DNA of 64,000 nucleotides from Lachnospiraceae bacterium (GTDB taxonomy: Bacteria > Bacillota > Clostridia > Lachnospirales > Lachnospiraceae): contig JAGAQJ010000054.1 in NCBI GenBank assembly GCA_017622845.1, positions 1 to 64,000 on the forward strand, in the 5' to 3' direction. Positions 8,555 to 16,882 of this stretch are shown here, piece by piece. Position 1 is the stretch's first letter, and each line of letters begins with the position of its first letter. The notes below the pieces were generated by a model. That model did no database searches and was not told where the DNA came from. It saw only the letters and a list, made by a program, of their open reading frames with translations. A program made the translations under genes and the position numbers.

Positions 8555-9800
8555 ACAAGTAATCGTTCAGCACCGGCTGCAGTCCTTCGCTTTCAATATC
8601 CTGATACATTGTTTCAAAACTACGTCTGTCATTAATCTCAAACTGCTCATCTCCCTCGGCGCTGCCGCTCTCCTTTCCCGTGTATTTGCTTTCGTGGTCG
8701 CCGATTCCCGTTGAAACGCCTGCCGATACTTTTGTCGCTGCAATCTTGATAATACCATTTCGAAACTCCGCACTTTCTCTTGACGAAACAGTAATTCCCG
8801 CAAACGGCAAAAAAATGCGGTATGCACAGATAATCTGGCAGAGCTGCTTCTCATGCACATCTAACGGATTAATTTTATCGTTGTTGACAATCGGTCTTAA
8901 CCGCGGACAGGAAAGTGAAATCTCCGCCTGCGGGTATTTCCTCTGCAAAAAGTAAGCATGAAGCGCCGTGGCAAGTGCATCTTTTCGAAAATCAGAAAGC
9001 CCCAGCAGCGCCGAAAATGCTACGCCGCGCATTCCTCCCATAAGCGCCCGCTCCTGCGCCTCAAAACGGTACGGCCACACGCGCTTGTGACCTGCCAGAT
9101 GAAGCGTCTCATATTTGTCTGAATCGTATGTCTCCTGAAACACCGTCACATAGTCCGCCCCGCATTCGTGAAGATAGCGGTATTCGTCTGTATTGACAGG
9201 ATAAATTTCCAGACCGACCATTCTGAAATATTTCCTTGCAAGCTTACATGCCTCACCAATGTACGAAACATCACTCATACCCCGGCTCTCTCCGGTGAGC
9301 AGCAATATTTCCTCCATTCCGGAATCTGCAATAATCTTCATCTCATGCTCAATCTGCTCCATCGTAAGACGCATTCTCTTGATATGATTATAACAGTTAA
9401 AGCCGCAGTACACACAATAATTTTCACAATAGTTGGCAATGTAGAGCGGTGTAAACAGATATACCGTATTGCCGAAGTGCTTCCTTGTCTCAACACGCGC
9501 TCTCTGCGCCATCTGCTCCAAAAAAGGCCCGGCTGCCGGTGACAAAAGCGCCTTGAAATCCTCAATGCTGCACTGCTCATGCTCCAATGCCGCGCTAACA
9601 TCTGCGCTTGTATACACTGTATAATCATACTGCTCTGTCTGCGACATAACGCGTTCCCGAATATCGGATTGAATCTGCTCCATGCCGGGCAGATATTCCA
9701 TATGATTTGTTCTTGATGACGCGTCTGTTTCCAGTTGATGCTTGCGCGCAAGCGCCTCTTTTGACAAATGGTCTGAATCCACGTAAAACTGATTTTCCAT
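8547..9800 (-). CDS. thiH: 2-iminoacetate synthase ThiH, radical SAM
   Basis: ThiH splits tyrosine to dehydroglycine (2-iminoacetate) and p-cresol for thiazole formation in anaerobes. The radical-SAM cluster motif CX3CX2C appears as CENYCVYC near residue 110, followed by the family's GFNCYNHIKR segment. The start MENQFYV was chosen because AAAGGTG lies six bases upstream; a longer open frame begins upstream without such a site. Length (417 residues) is slightly above the usual 370-380. Use of ThiH instead of the oxygen-dependent ThiO fits an anaerobe. It follows thiG by 37 bases and overlaps tenI by eight. Confidence 0.96.
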   Translation of the reverse strand: MENQFYVDSDHLSKEALARKHQLETDASSRTNHMEYLPGMEQIQSDIRERVMSQTEQYDYTVYTSADVSAALEHEQCSIEDFKALLSPAAGPFLEQMAQRARVETRKHFGNTVYLFTPLYIANYCENYCVYCGFNCYNHIKRMRLTMEQIEHEMKIIADSGMEEILLLTGESRGMSDVSYIGEACKLARKYFRMVGLEIYPVNTDEYRYLHECGADYVTVFQETYDSDKYETLHLAGHKRVWPYRFEAQERALMGGMRGVAFSALLGLSDFRKDALATALHAYFLQRKYPQAEISLSCPRLRPIVNNDKINPLDVHEKQLCQIICAYRIFLPFAGITVSSRESAEFRNGIIKIAATKVSAGVSTGIGDHESKYTGKESGSAEGDEQFEINDRRSFETMYQDIESEGLQPVLNDYLYV

Positions 9801-9837
9801 CTTTATCACCTTTCCTGTCGATGCTTTCAGTGCATCA

Positions 9838-10620
9838 CTAATCATGCAAAAATCCGGTAAGCGGGTCTGATGCTGACGCTCCTCTTGTCAGTACGCGTCC
9901 CAGTCCTGAAAGGTATGCCTTGCGTCCTGCCTCAATTGCCTGCCGGAATGCCGCTGCCATCAGCGGAAGGTCGCCTGCTGTGGCAAGTGCAGTGTTTGCC
10001 ATAATTGCGGCAGCTCCCATTTCCATCGCCTCACATGCCTGTGACGGTCTTCCGATGCCTGCATCTACAATCACAGGAAGCTCAATCTCATTGATTAATA
10101 TTTGGATAAAATCCTTTGTGGCAAGTCCCTTATTCGAGCCAATCGGCGCTGCCAGCGGCATCACTGCAGCGGCTCCTGCATTTGCCAAATCCCTTGCCGC
10201 ATTCAAATCCGGATACATATACGGCATGACTATAAAGCCTTCTTTTGCAAGGATTTCCGTCGCCTTCACCGTCTCATAATTGTCGGGAAGCAGGTACTTG
10301 GTATCGCGCATGATTTCGATTTTCACGAAATTGCCGCAGCCAAGCTCTCTTGCAAGCCTTGCAATTCTCACAGCTTCCCTGGCATCTCTTGCCCCTGAGG
10401 TATTGGGAAGCAGGGTGACGTTTCGAGGTATGTAGTCAATAATGTTTTCCTGCTCCTTTGTGTTTGCCCGGCGTACGGCAAGCGTGATAATTTCTGCCCC
10501 CGCATCCCTCACAGCCGCCTCAATCAGCTTCATGGAATATTTTCCGGAACCTAATATAAATCTTGAGTGAAATTCCTGTCCCCCAATTACAAGCTTGTCG
10601 TCTTCTAATCTCTTGTCCAT
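9838..10620 (-). CDS. thiG: Thiazole synthase ThiG
   Basis: ThiG condenses 1-deoxyxylulose phosphate, dehydroglycine and sulfur carried by ThiS thiocarboxylate. The protein is a TIM barrel of 260 residues with the family signatures [11 protein letters not shown] near residue 19, [29 protein letters not shown] and [19 protein letters not shown]. The catalytic Lys that forms the Schiff base is expected in the FVKIEIM segment. The start MDKRLED was chosen because GGAGG lies five bases upstream. It sits between thiS and thiH, as in many anaerobic Firmicutes. Confidence 0.97.
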   Translation of the reverse strand: MDKRLEDDKLVIGGQEFHSRFILGSGKYSMKLIEAAVRDAGAEIITLAVRRANTKEQENIIDYIPRNVTLLPNTSGARDAREAVRIARLARELGCGNFVKIEIMRDTKYLLPDNYETVKATEILAKEGFIVMPYMYPDLNAARDLANAGAAAVMPLAAPIGSNKGLATKDFIQILINEIELPVIVDAGIGRPSQACEAMEMGAAAIMANTALATAGDLPLMAAAFRQAIEAGRKAYLSGLGRVLTRGASASDPLTGFLHD

Positions 10621-10751
10621 TTTTTCCTCCATTTTGCAGACAGAATCCATCTCCTGGAAATCAGATATCCTCCGGCTGCTATTCTGCTAATTTATTCCTG
10701 CTCTGTATATTTCAATGCACGAACCTGTCTGTTTCCCGTTCCAATAACAGT

Positions 10752-10952
10752 TCAGCCCCCGCCCATAAATGTAACAACTTCGATTACATCTCCGTCTGCA
10801 AGCTTTGTTTCCTGATAACTGTCCCTGGGAACAATCTCCTCATTGCGCTCAACCACCACAATTCTTGGGTCATACTGCGCCTGCTGAAGGTACTCCGTGA
10901 TTGTCATTCCGTCAGCATCTACACTATTTCCATTAATCATAACCATATGCAT
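10752..10952 (-). CDS. thiS: Sulfur carrier protein ThiS
   Basis: This 66-residue ubiquitin-like protein ends in MGGG, giving the C-terminal Gly-Gly that is adenylated and converted to thiocarboxylate to supply sulfur to ThiG. Segments MVMINGNSV and DGDVIEVVTFMGGG match the family. It is the first gene after the TPP riboswitch, with a purine-rich ribosome site (GGAAAGGAA). No thiF is seen in this window, so the activating enzyme must be encoded elsewhere or be replaced by a MoeB/HesA-type protein. Confidence 0.96.
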   Translation of the reverse strand: MHMVMINGNSVDADGMTITEYLQQAQYDPRIVVVERNEEIVPRDSYQETKLADGDVIEVVTFMGGG

Positions 10953-10980
10953 TCTTTCCTTTCCATAAATTCACCGCGCC

Positions 10981-11041
10981 GGGCACTTGTCAGCTCTGCT
11001 GACATTCTTCCCTGGTATGATTCATGATAACCAGAGTGCCC
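10981..11041 (-). ncRNA. Compact three-way-junction RNA in the thiS leader
   Basis: Three perfect stems fit together: an outer stem GGGCACT/AGTGCCC (10981-10987 with 11035-11041), a hairpin TGTCAGC-TCT-GCTGACA (10988-11004), and a hairpin CTGGT/ACCAG (about 11012-11034). It lies after the riboswitch terminator and 29 bases before the thiS start, so it would be in the transcribed leader only when the terminator is not formed. Its function is unknown; it may stabilise the mRNA or be a small repeat element. Confidence 0.5.
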
Positions 11042-11049
11042 GTGTGCAT

Positions 11050-11085
11050 AAAAAAGAGAGACTGCCCCATGAAGGCTGCCTCCCA
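11050..11085 (-). terminator. Riboswitch expression-platform terminator
   Basis: On the minus strand, GAGGCAGCC and GGGCAGTCTC pair, with one wobble and one mismatch, around a six-base loop and are followed by TCTTTTTTA. It is about 40 bases downstream of the TPP aptamer and upstream of thiS, the expected place for ligand-induced termination. Confidence 0.8.
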
Positions 11086-11121
11086 TACATTCGCATCTGT
11101 CCTGTTCACACTACCGTGTTC

Positions 11122-11210
11122 CCAGTCATCCCTCCGTTGGCATTATCCAAATCAGGTTATGGGTCGAAGGTCGCACCTTCCTCTCAGCCTGTACTGCAAG
11201 CTCCCCTTTC
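11122..11210 (-). promoter_or_regulatory. TPP riboswitch (THI box) controlling thiSGH-tenI-thiD
   Basis: Read on the minus strand, the conserved blocks of the TPP aptamer are present in order: GGGGAGCT, GGCTGAGAGGAAGGT, ACCTTCGACCC, CCTGATTTGGATAATGCC and AACGGAGGGA. Binding of thiamine pyrophosphate should favour the terminator at 11050-11085 and switch off the thiamine operon. A sigma-70 type promoter lies just upstream at 11239-11267. Confidence 0.97.
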
Positions 11211-11238
11211 CATATTCACTTCATATTCGTTCTATACG

Positions 11239-11267
11239 ATTGTAACGCATTTCGGTTGGATATGCAA
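11239..11267 (-). promoter_or_regulatory. Promoter of the thiS operon
   Basis: On the minus strand, TTGCAT (11262-11267) and TACAAT (11239-11244) are separated by 17 bases, about 30 bases upstream of the TPP aptamer. This is a good match to a housekeeping promoter. Confidence 0.75.
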
Positions 11268-11334
11268 GTGTGAGTTTCTCAGACAGGAACACTATACTCT
11301 CATAAAATCTGTCATTACCTCATAACTCCCTTAT

Positions 11335-12372
11335 CTACTTCATATTGATATACTCGTCAACATTATCCGCCGTCACCTTGCTGTATGGCAGATAAATGCA
11401 TTTGCCCTTTGTAAATGCAATATCCTCCATGCCTGTTCCTGATACAAGGGCTGCCGAGAGCTTTGCTACCGCCTCTGCCTGTCCTTTTGCATCATTGTAC
11501 ACGGTACCGGCAAGAACCCCCTCCCTGACTGCTTCCAAACCGACCGACGTACCATCAATACCAAAAAATACAGGAAATGACGATTCCGTAAGATTCCTTG
11601 ACTGATAGGCGTCTATCGCGCCAAGCGCCATGTCATCATTGTTTGCAATCACAAGCTCGATTTTATTTTGATGCTGGTCAATAAACTGCTGCATTCTGTT
11701 TTGCGCCTGAACACGATTCCAGTTCGCGATGCCGTGTCCCACCTTTTCAAGCAAAATCCCCTCGCTTTTTAAGGTGTCAACTGCATTTTCCGTCCGTATC
11801 AGTGCATCCTGATGCCCTGGTTCTCCTTCCAGGATAATATACTGGATAATACCGTCATGATTCCTGTCAATCCGGCTGTCCGCCAATATTGCCTCTGCCG
11901 CAAGCTCTCCCTGAAAAATCCCCGACTGCTTCGCGTCCGCGCCGACATAGTAAAGCTTATCCCACTGCATCATATCCTCCGCAACAGGCTCTCTGTTGAA
12001 AAAAATAATCGGGACATCGTACTCCTTTGCTAAATCAATAATTTCCGATGGGTCAGCTCTGTCCACAAGGTTGATGCATAGAACATTGCAGCCGGAATCA
12101 ATCAGTGCCTTTACCTGATCATCCTGCGTGCGCTGAGAACCTGCTGCATCCGCAATTGTAACAGCCGCCCCGTCAAATTCACTGTCAAGCGCCTCAATCT
12201 CCTTCCGCAGGCTGTCAGTCCATTCGCTCAAAAAAGTATCGCTTGCATTGTAGCATGCCACACCCAGATAAAGCTTCTCTGATTTCACCTCACGGACTTT
12301 TCCGCAGCCATGCATTACCGCTAATCCTATGCACAGCAATATTGCCGCCGCTGTCATTTTCCTTCGTTTCAT
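11335..12372 (-). CDS. Galactose/glucose-type sugar-binding lipoprotein
   Basis: The protein has a signal peptide with Cys of lipobox VMHGC at about residue 23 and a periplasmic-binding-protein type I fold (peripl_BP_4). It is 345 residues, close to canonical MglB, and in canonical order: YLGVACYN first strand, LCINLVD, PIIFFNREP, the EF-hand-like calcium loop DRNHDGIIQY near residue 175, and VIANNDDMALGA. It is last in a leftward run after a response regulator, a sensor kinase and another binding protein, which suggests a sensor input rather than a transport role. Its intact topology is the in-window control for the permuted MglB at 20184-21497. Confidence 0.87.
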   Translation of the reverse strand: MKRRKMTAAAILLCIGLAVMHGCGKVREVKSEKLYLGVACYNASDTFLSEWTDSLRKEIEALDSEFDGAAVTIADAAGSQRTQDDQVKALIDSGCNVLCINLVDRADPSEIIDLAKEYDVPIIFFNREPVAEDMMQWDKLYYVGADAKQSGIFQGELAAEAILADSRIDRNHDGIIQYIILEGEPGHQDALIRTENAVDTLKSEGILLEKVGHGIANWNRVQAQNRMQQFIDQHQNKIELVIANNDDMALGAIDAYQSRNLTESSFPVFFGIDGTSVGLEAVREGVLAGTVYNDAKGQAEAVAKLSAALVSGTGMEDIAFTKGKCIYLPYSKVTADNVDEYINMK

Positions 12373-12397
12373 ATATCCCCCTGCTTCCCATATGCTT

Positions 12398-13351
12398 TCA
12401 CTGGCTTGTCATAAAAAGAATTTCCTGGTTTTCTTCCAGGAATAAATCATCACGCCGCATCACCGTGTAAGGAATCATGCTGCTCTGCATTTGATAAAAC
12501 GGATTGTCAAGACATTTTGAAATCTCCACAATGCTCTGATAACCCATCGCAAACTCGTCCGGAATAATCAGACATTCCACAGCACCGATATCCAGATAGT
12601 AGACAGCCTCCGTAGATTTGGCGATACCATACACCAGCGCTCCGTGAAGCTCATTGGAAGCGGAGCATTTTCCTGCGGCAATCAGTCCGGCATTGTCAAG
12701 CGCCACGATAATCTCTGCCCTCACACTCCCTTCCTCCAGCATTTGAGGCTCTGTCTGCAGAATAATGACACCTGTGTCAGTTAATGTATCTAAAAGACCC
12801 TTCTGTCTGTCCAAAAAAGCCTGCGAAGTGCTGTCCTGTGAAACAACAGCAAGCGTCTTTCCCTCAAGACTGCCCTCATAATCTCCAATCAATTCCGCCG
12901 CTGCGGCTGCCCCCATCGCATAATTATCTGCCTGAATGACAGGCAGCAGCGAAGATTCCCTGTCTGCCGATGCCGAGGATTCCACCAGTACCACGGGAAT
13001 CTTGCTTTCTATTTTTTTCAGCACAGACTCTGTTTCTTCCTCAAAAACGGGCTGAATGACAACTGCGTCAGCGCTGTTTGCAATTTCACGTTCAATCAGC
13101 TCCTTTTCTTCCTTCATAGAAACCACGCTTGATGTCTTGACAATATACAGCTCAAGTTCTTCGTCTATAGCTGCCTTTTTCAGTCCATACTGAAATGCTG
13201 CCCACTGGCTGTCATCAGATGCCTGAACAATCACTGCAATTCTGTCAAGCTTCCTGTCATTTCTCCCCCACAGCATGATAATACCTACAGCAGCAGCTAA
13301 TATGGCAAGTCCTGCCTCAAATAAGATAAACGCTTTTTTACTATTTTTCAT
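12398..13351 (-). CDS. Membrane-anchored sugar-binding protein, probable sensor partner
   Basis: An N-terminal helix (about residues 8-27) has no lipobox cysteine, so the protein is probably anchored by an uncleaved helix. A periplasmic-binding-protein type I domain of about 280 residues follows (IAVIVQASDDSQWA, AVVIQPVFEEE, PVVLVESSA). It overlaps the sensor kinase gene by 11 bases. In Clostridium the XylFII-LytS-YesN system uses such a binding protein to relay sugar binding to a kinase; the same gene order supports this role here by analogy. The sugar is not readable from sequence. Confidence 0.8.
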   Translation of the reverse strand: MKNSKKAFILFEAGLAILAAAVGIIMLWGRNDRKLDRIAVIVQASDDSQWAAFQYGLKKAAIDEELELYIVKTSSVVSMKEEKELIEREIANSADAVVIQPVFEEETESVLKKIESKIPVVLVESSASADRESSLLPVIQADNYAMGAAAAAELIGDYEGSLEGKTLAVVSQDSTSQAFLDRQKGLLDTLTDTGVIILQTEPQMLEEGSVRAEIIVALDNAGLIAAGKCSASNELHGALVYGIAKSTEAVYYLDIGAVECLIIPDEFAMGYQSIVEISKCLDNPFYQMQSSMIPYTVMRRDDLFLEENQEILFMTSQ

Positions 13352-15203
13352 GATGAATTTCCTGAACCTTCATATTAATGTCATCTCTGGCAAACGGGCT
13401 GCCCGTCTCAAGAATCTTTCTGTTCTCCTCCGTGTAGGGAACAGCCGGAATGCAGATTGAAACACAAGTTCCCTCATCCGGTTCACTCACAACTGTCAGT
13501 CCATACTCTTTTCCAAACAGAATCTGTATTCGGCTATTCACGTTGATAAGACCAACGCCTGAACCATGCTTATGCACCCGATTGCTGTCTGTCAGTATCA
13601 GCCCGGCCTCCTCTGCAGGCATACCCATGCCGTTATCCTCAACTGACAGGATAATGTTTCCATCTTTTTTCTTCCCTGTCACCTTGATTTCTCCTCCATC
13701 GTCCATGCCCGCAATACCGTAATTAATAGCATTTTCGAGAATCGGCTGCAAAATCAGCTTAACTGTACAGTAGTCATAGACTTGTTCCTCCACATCAAAC
13801 ACGATAGAAAAAGTATTCCGGTACCGAACCTTCTGTATATTCATGTAACATTCCGCATGCTGAAGCTCATCTCTAATGCAGATAATGGTATGACCCTTTG
13901 ACAAACTGATTCTGAAAAGCTTTGCTAACTGGGAAATCATAAAGACTGCTTCGTCATTGCGCTCTCCTTCAATCATCCATGTGATAGATTCTAAGGTATT
14001 GTACAAAAAGTGGGGATTAATCTGGCTTTGAAGCGCATCAAGCTCACTTTTCCTCCGCTCGTTCTGCTCCATGACGATGTTCTTCATCAGCAGTTCAATC
14101 TGCTCATAGGATTTCTGTATCGAATAGCCAAGATGACGGATTTCTTCTGAACCGCCAATATAAATCTGCGGCTTTTCCCCTGCCTCGTAAGCTCTGACAG
14201 ACTCATTCAGCCTCAAAATCGGACTGGAAATGCGCACCGAAACCACGCGGTTAATGCATCCGAGCATCATTCCTGTCAAAAGCATGAACATAATCACGAA
14301 ATAACGCATATTTTCCATACCATGATTAAAGGTTTCATAGGGTATCACACCCACAAGCTTCCAGCCGGTATAACTAATCGTATTCACAATCACCTTGCGG
14401 CGGTTCCCCTCAAACACTTCGTCATAAATACCATCCTTATATCCTGCTGCCGTCGTGTTGTTTTCACTGCAGATGCCCCTGCTGATCTGCGCCTGCCTTG
14501 GATGATATATGATTTTTCCACTGCTGTCACACAGATAATAATATGTTCCGTTATTCATCACATTCATCTTGTTCATCATGCGGGAAATACTGGAATAATC
14601 CATGTCCACAAGCAAAACGCCCGACTGCGAGTCGCCGTTATTGGTAATCTCAACCACCCTGCTTAAGGAAATCACCCAATAATACCGAAGTGAACCATCA
14701 TCAAACAAATTCTGCACATGCGGCGTTGAAAAATGCATATTTTCCATTTCATTGACAGCCTGCTGATACCATTCCTGCTGTGTGACATTGGGGTCCTCCT
14801 TCTGTGAGGCTATCGGCTCCGCTGCCACAAGGCTGCCGTATCTGCCGTACACGGCAATACTGCGCAGGTTGTCCCTGTTTGCCTCATACAAAAGATTCAT
14901 GCCTCTTTGGATGTCTTTATTCTGGCCTGCAAAGTCATTTTCCTTAATCACATTGTAATAGACGGCATCTGATATGCGCCGCATACTCACGAGGTAATCC
15001 TCCAGATTCTCTCCGGACTGCTCAATCAGCTTCAGCGCGCTCTGTGTAATCTCCTCCCGCGCCGCTGCCGAAAATCGAAGGTACATCGCAGCGCCGATTA
15101 AAAGCAGCAGCGAGATGGATACAATAGAAAAGGTCGTCATTACAGTCGACTGCATTCCCCGCGGCTTTACCTTCTTTAGATATCCTAAATATTTATTTCT
15201 CAC
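13341..15203 (-). CDS. YesM/LytS-type sensor histidine kinase
   Basis: Two membrane helices (near residues 27-47 and 265-285) flank a Cache-like extracellular domain. They are followed by a HAMP region, a His_kinase segment with phosphoacceptor QINPHFLYNTLES near residue 375, and a HATPase domain (ENAINYGI; DNGMGMP; GSGVGLINV). The start is taken as a GTG that overlaps the response-regulator stop by 11 bases; an ATG 16 codons later is possible but would sit right at the first helix. The kinase should phosphorylate the YesN-like regulator upstream. Adjacent binding-protein genes suggest that they supply the sugar signal. Confidence 0.9.
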   Translation of the reverse strand: MRNKYLGYLKKVKPRGMQSTVMTTFSIVSISLLLLIGAAMYLRFSAAAREEITQSALKLIEQSGENLEDYLVSMRRISDAVYYNVIKENDFAGQNKDIQRGMNLLYEANRDNLRSIAVYGRYGSLVAAEPIASQKEDPNVTQQEWYQQAVNEMENMHFSTPHVQNLFDDGSLRYYWVISLSRVVEITNNGDSQSGVLLVDMDYSSISRMMNKMNVMNNGTYYYLCDSSGKIIYHPRQAQISRGICSENNTTAAGYKDGIYDEVFEGNRRKVIVNTISYTGWKLVGVIPYETFNHGMENMRYFVIMFMLLTGMMLGCINRVVSVRISSPILRLNESVRAYEAGEKPQIYIGGSEEIRHLGYSIQKSYEQIELLMKNIVMEQNERRKSELDALQSQINPHFLYNTLESITWMIEGERNDEAVFMISQLAKLFRISLSKGHTIICIRDELQHAECYMNIQKVRYRNTFSIVFDVEEQVYDYCTVKLILQPILENAINYGIAGMDDGGEIKVTGKKKDGNIILSVEDNGMGMPAEEAGLILTDSNRVHKHGSGVGLINVNSRIQILFGKEYGLTVVSEPDEGTCVSICIPAVPYTEENRKILETGSPFARDDINMKVQEIHHEK

Positions 15204-16800
15204 TTTCCATATGCCCCATTCTGTATTTTGAAGGCGATACGCCGAACCGTCTCTTAAATACATAACTGAAATAATTCGGGTCCGTATAGCCGACACGTTC
15301 TGCTATAATATAGCTCTTCTCATTTGTCTCCACCAGAAGCCGTGAGGCCTGCTCCATCCGGTAATCCGTAAGCCAGCCGATGAACGTATTGCCCGTCTCC
15401 TTCTTAAATACCGTAGAAAAATAAGCATTCGACACCCCCAGAGCTTCACATATGCTGTTGAGTGACAGAGACGCATCGCCATAATTACTGCGCACATACT
15501 CCTGCGCCTTCGATACAAATGATTTTGTCAGCTTATTACGCGTATTGAGCAGCCTTTCACGAAGGGAAAAGCTGATATCGACAAGCTGTTCCCGAAGTGT
15601 CTCAGGGTCCATATCTGTCATATTGGCGTAAAGGCGGCGCATTGCTTCTGACAGCTCCTCATCAGCAATGTCATTATTGACTGCAAACCGCCACAACGAG
15701 CCTGCAAGCTCCATAACGTCAATATACTGCGGCAGCGACTTTGCCGGAAAGACGACATTTGTCATATATTCATTGACTGATGCGACAACGTCTTCGCCGG
15801 AACCAAATCGGATATTTTTGAACAGCCGCGCCAGCTTTCTGTCATTTCCCGAGCCGGAGTCGGACACCTTGCCCGGCACGATTTCCTTGATGTTAATTGC
15901 CTTCGAAGCGCCGTATATCACTCTGTAGGAGACCGCCTCGCGCGCACCGCTGTAGGAATCGGACAGCTCGAGAATATTGCTGCATACATCACCGATACCT
16001 ATCGTCACGTCTGTCCCAAGCATATGACCAGCGTACCTGCAAAACCTGTCACATTCGTCTGTCAGCTCTGTCACCTCGCCTTTATCCCCCAATTCGGCAA
16101 GCATTACCGTGTTTCCCAGATAAGAAAAAAATCCAGCCCTCCATCTGTCCCGAAAATATTCTCTTGCCTGTTTTTCCACGGAAGCCTGCATCAGCAGCGG
16201 ATTCATATTCTCAGGAATATGGCTTGAGGAGGCATGGAGCACAAGGCAGCAGTAATACGGACCGGAAAAGGAAATCTGATAATCGGCAGCATATTTCTTA
16301 GCCTCATCCTCCTGCAGTTTCCCTTCAATCAGTAATGTATAAAAGTTTGCCCGAAGAACAGGAAGCGACTCCATATAATATTTTTTCAGTCCCTCCACAT
16401 CCCGTTTCTCACTGATTTCCCTGTCCAGCTTCTCCTTAAGCCGTGAAAATACAGTGGTAAGCTCTGTGGAATTGACGGGCTTCAACAGGTATTCTTCAAC
16501 CTCAAGATGCACTGCCTCCTTTGCATACTCGAACTCATCAAAGCCCGTAAAAATAAGGAGCTTCGTCGCCGGATATTCCGCCTTGATATGTCCGGCAAGC
16601 TCTATCCCGTCCATATATGGCATCCTGATATCCGTCACCACGACATCGGGCTGGAATTTTTCGACCATCTCCAATGCCTTCACTCCGTTTCCCGCATAAC
16701 CGATAACAGAAAAGCCGATTTCCTCCCAATTTACTTTTCTCATCATCACCTGAATGACGTCTTCCTCGTCGTCCACCAAAAGTACTGTGTAGTTCTCCAT
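15193..16800 (-). CDS. YesN-type response regulator with AraC DNA-binding domain
   Basis: This 535-residue protein has a receiver domain with phosphoacceptor Asp in DVVVTDIRMPYMDG near residue 56, a middle region of about 270 residues, and a C-terminal AraC-type double helix-turn-helix (residues 430-530; LSLNSICEALGVSNAYFS and AERVGYTDPNYFSYVFKRRFG). It starts with a good ribosome site (AGGAGAGAAA) 60 bases after the terminator that ends mglBAC. The likely target is the upstream mgl promoter, by analogy with xylose and arabinose systems of clostridia. Confidence 0.92.
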   Translation of the reverse strand: MENYTVLLVDDEEDVIQVMMRKVNWEEIGFSVIGYAGNGVKALEMVEKFQPDVVVTDIRMPYMDGIELAGHIKAEYPATKLLIFTGFDEFEYAKEAVHLEVEEYLLKPVNSTELTTVFSRLKEKLDREISEKRDVEGLKKYYMESLPVLRANFYTLLIEGKLQEDEAKKYAADYQISFSGPYYCCLVLHASSSHIPENMNPLLMQASVEKQAREYFRDRWRAGFFSYLGNTVMLAELGDKGEVTELTDECDRFCRYAGHMLGTDVTIGIGDVCSNILELSDSYSGAREAVSYRVIYGASKAINIKEIVPGKVSDSGSGNDRKLARLFKNIRFGSGEDVVASVNEYMTNVVFPAKSLPQYIDVMELAGSLWRFAVNNDIADEELSEAMRRLYANMTDMDPETLREQLVDISFSLRERLLNTRNKLTKSFVSKAQEYVRSNYGDASLSLNSICEALGVSNAYFSTVFKKETGNTFIGWLTDYRMEQASRLLVETNEKSYIIAERVGYTDPNYFSYVFKRRFGVSPSKYRMGHMESEK

Positions 16801-16819
16801 TTTCTCTCCTTCTGCTGCT

Positions 16820-16861
16820 TGCCAAAAAAGTCTGCCGCACGAAACACCTCATGCGGCAGAC
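16820..16861 (-). terminator. Terminator ending the mgl operon
   Basis: Perfect 10-bp arms (minus strand GTCTGCCGCA and TGCGGCAGAC) enclose a 12-base loop and are followed by TTTTTTGG. It lies 22 bases past the mglC stop and before the response regulator gene. Confidence 0.95.
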
Positions 16862-16882
16862 ACCTTCTGCATACTGCTTCTA

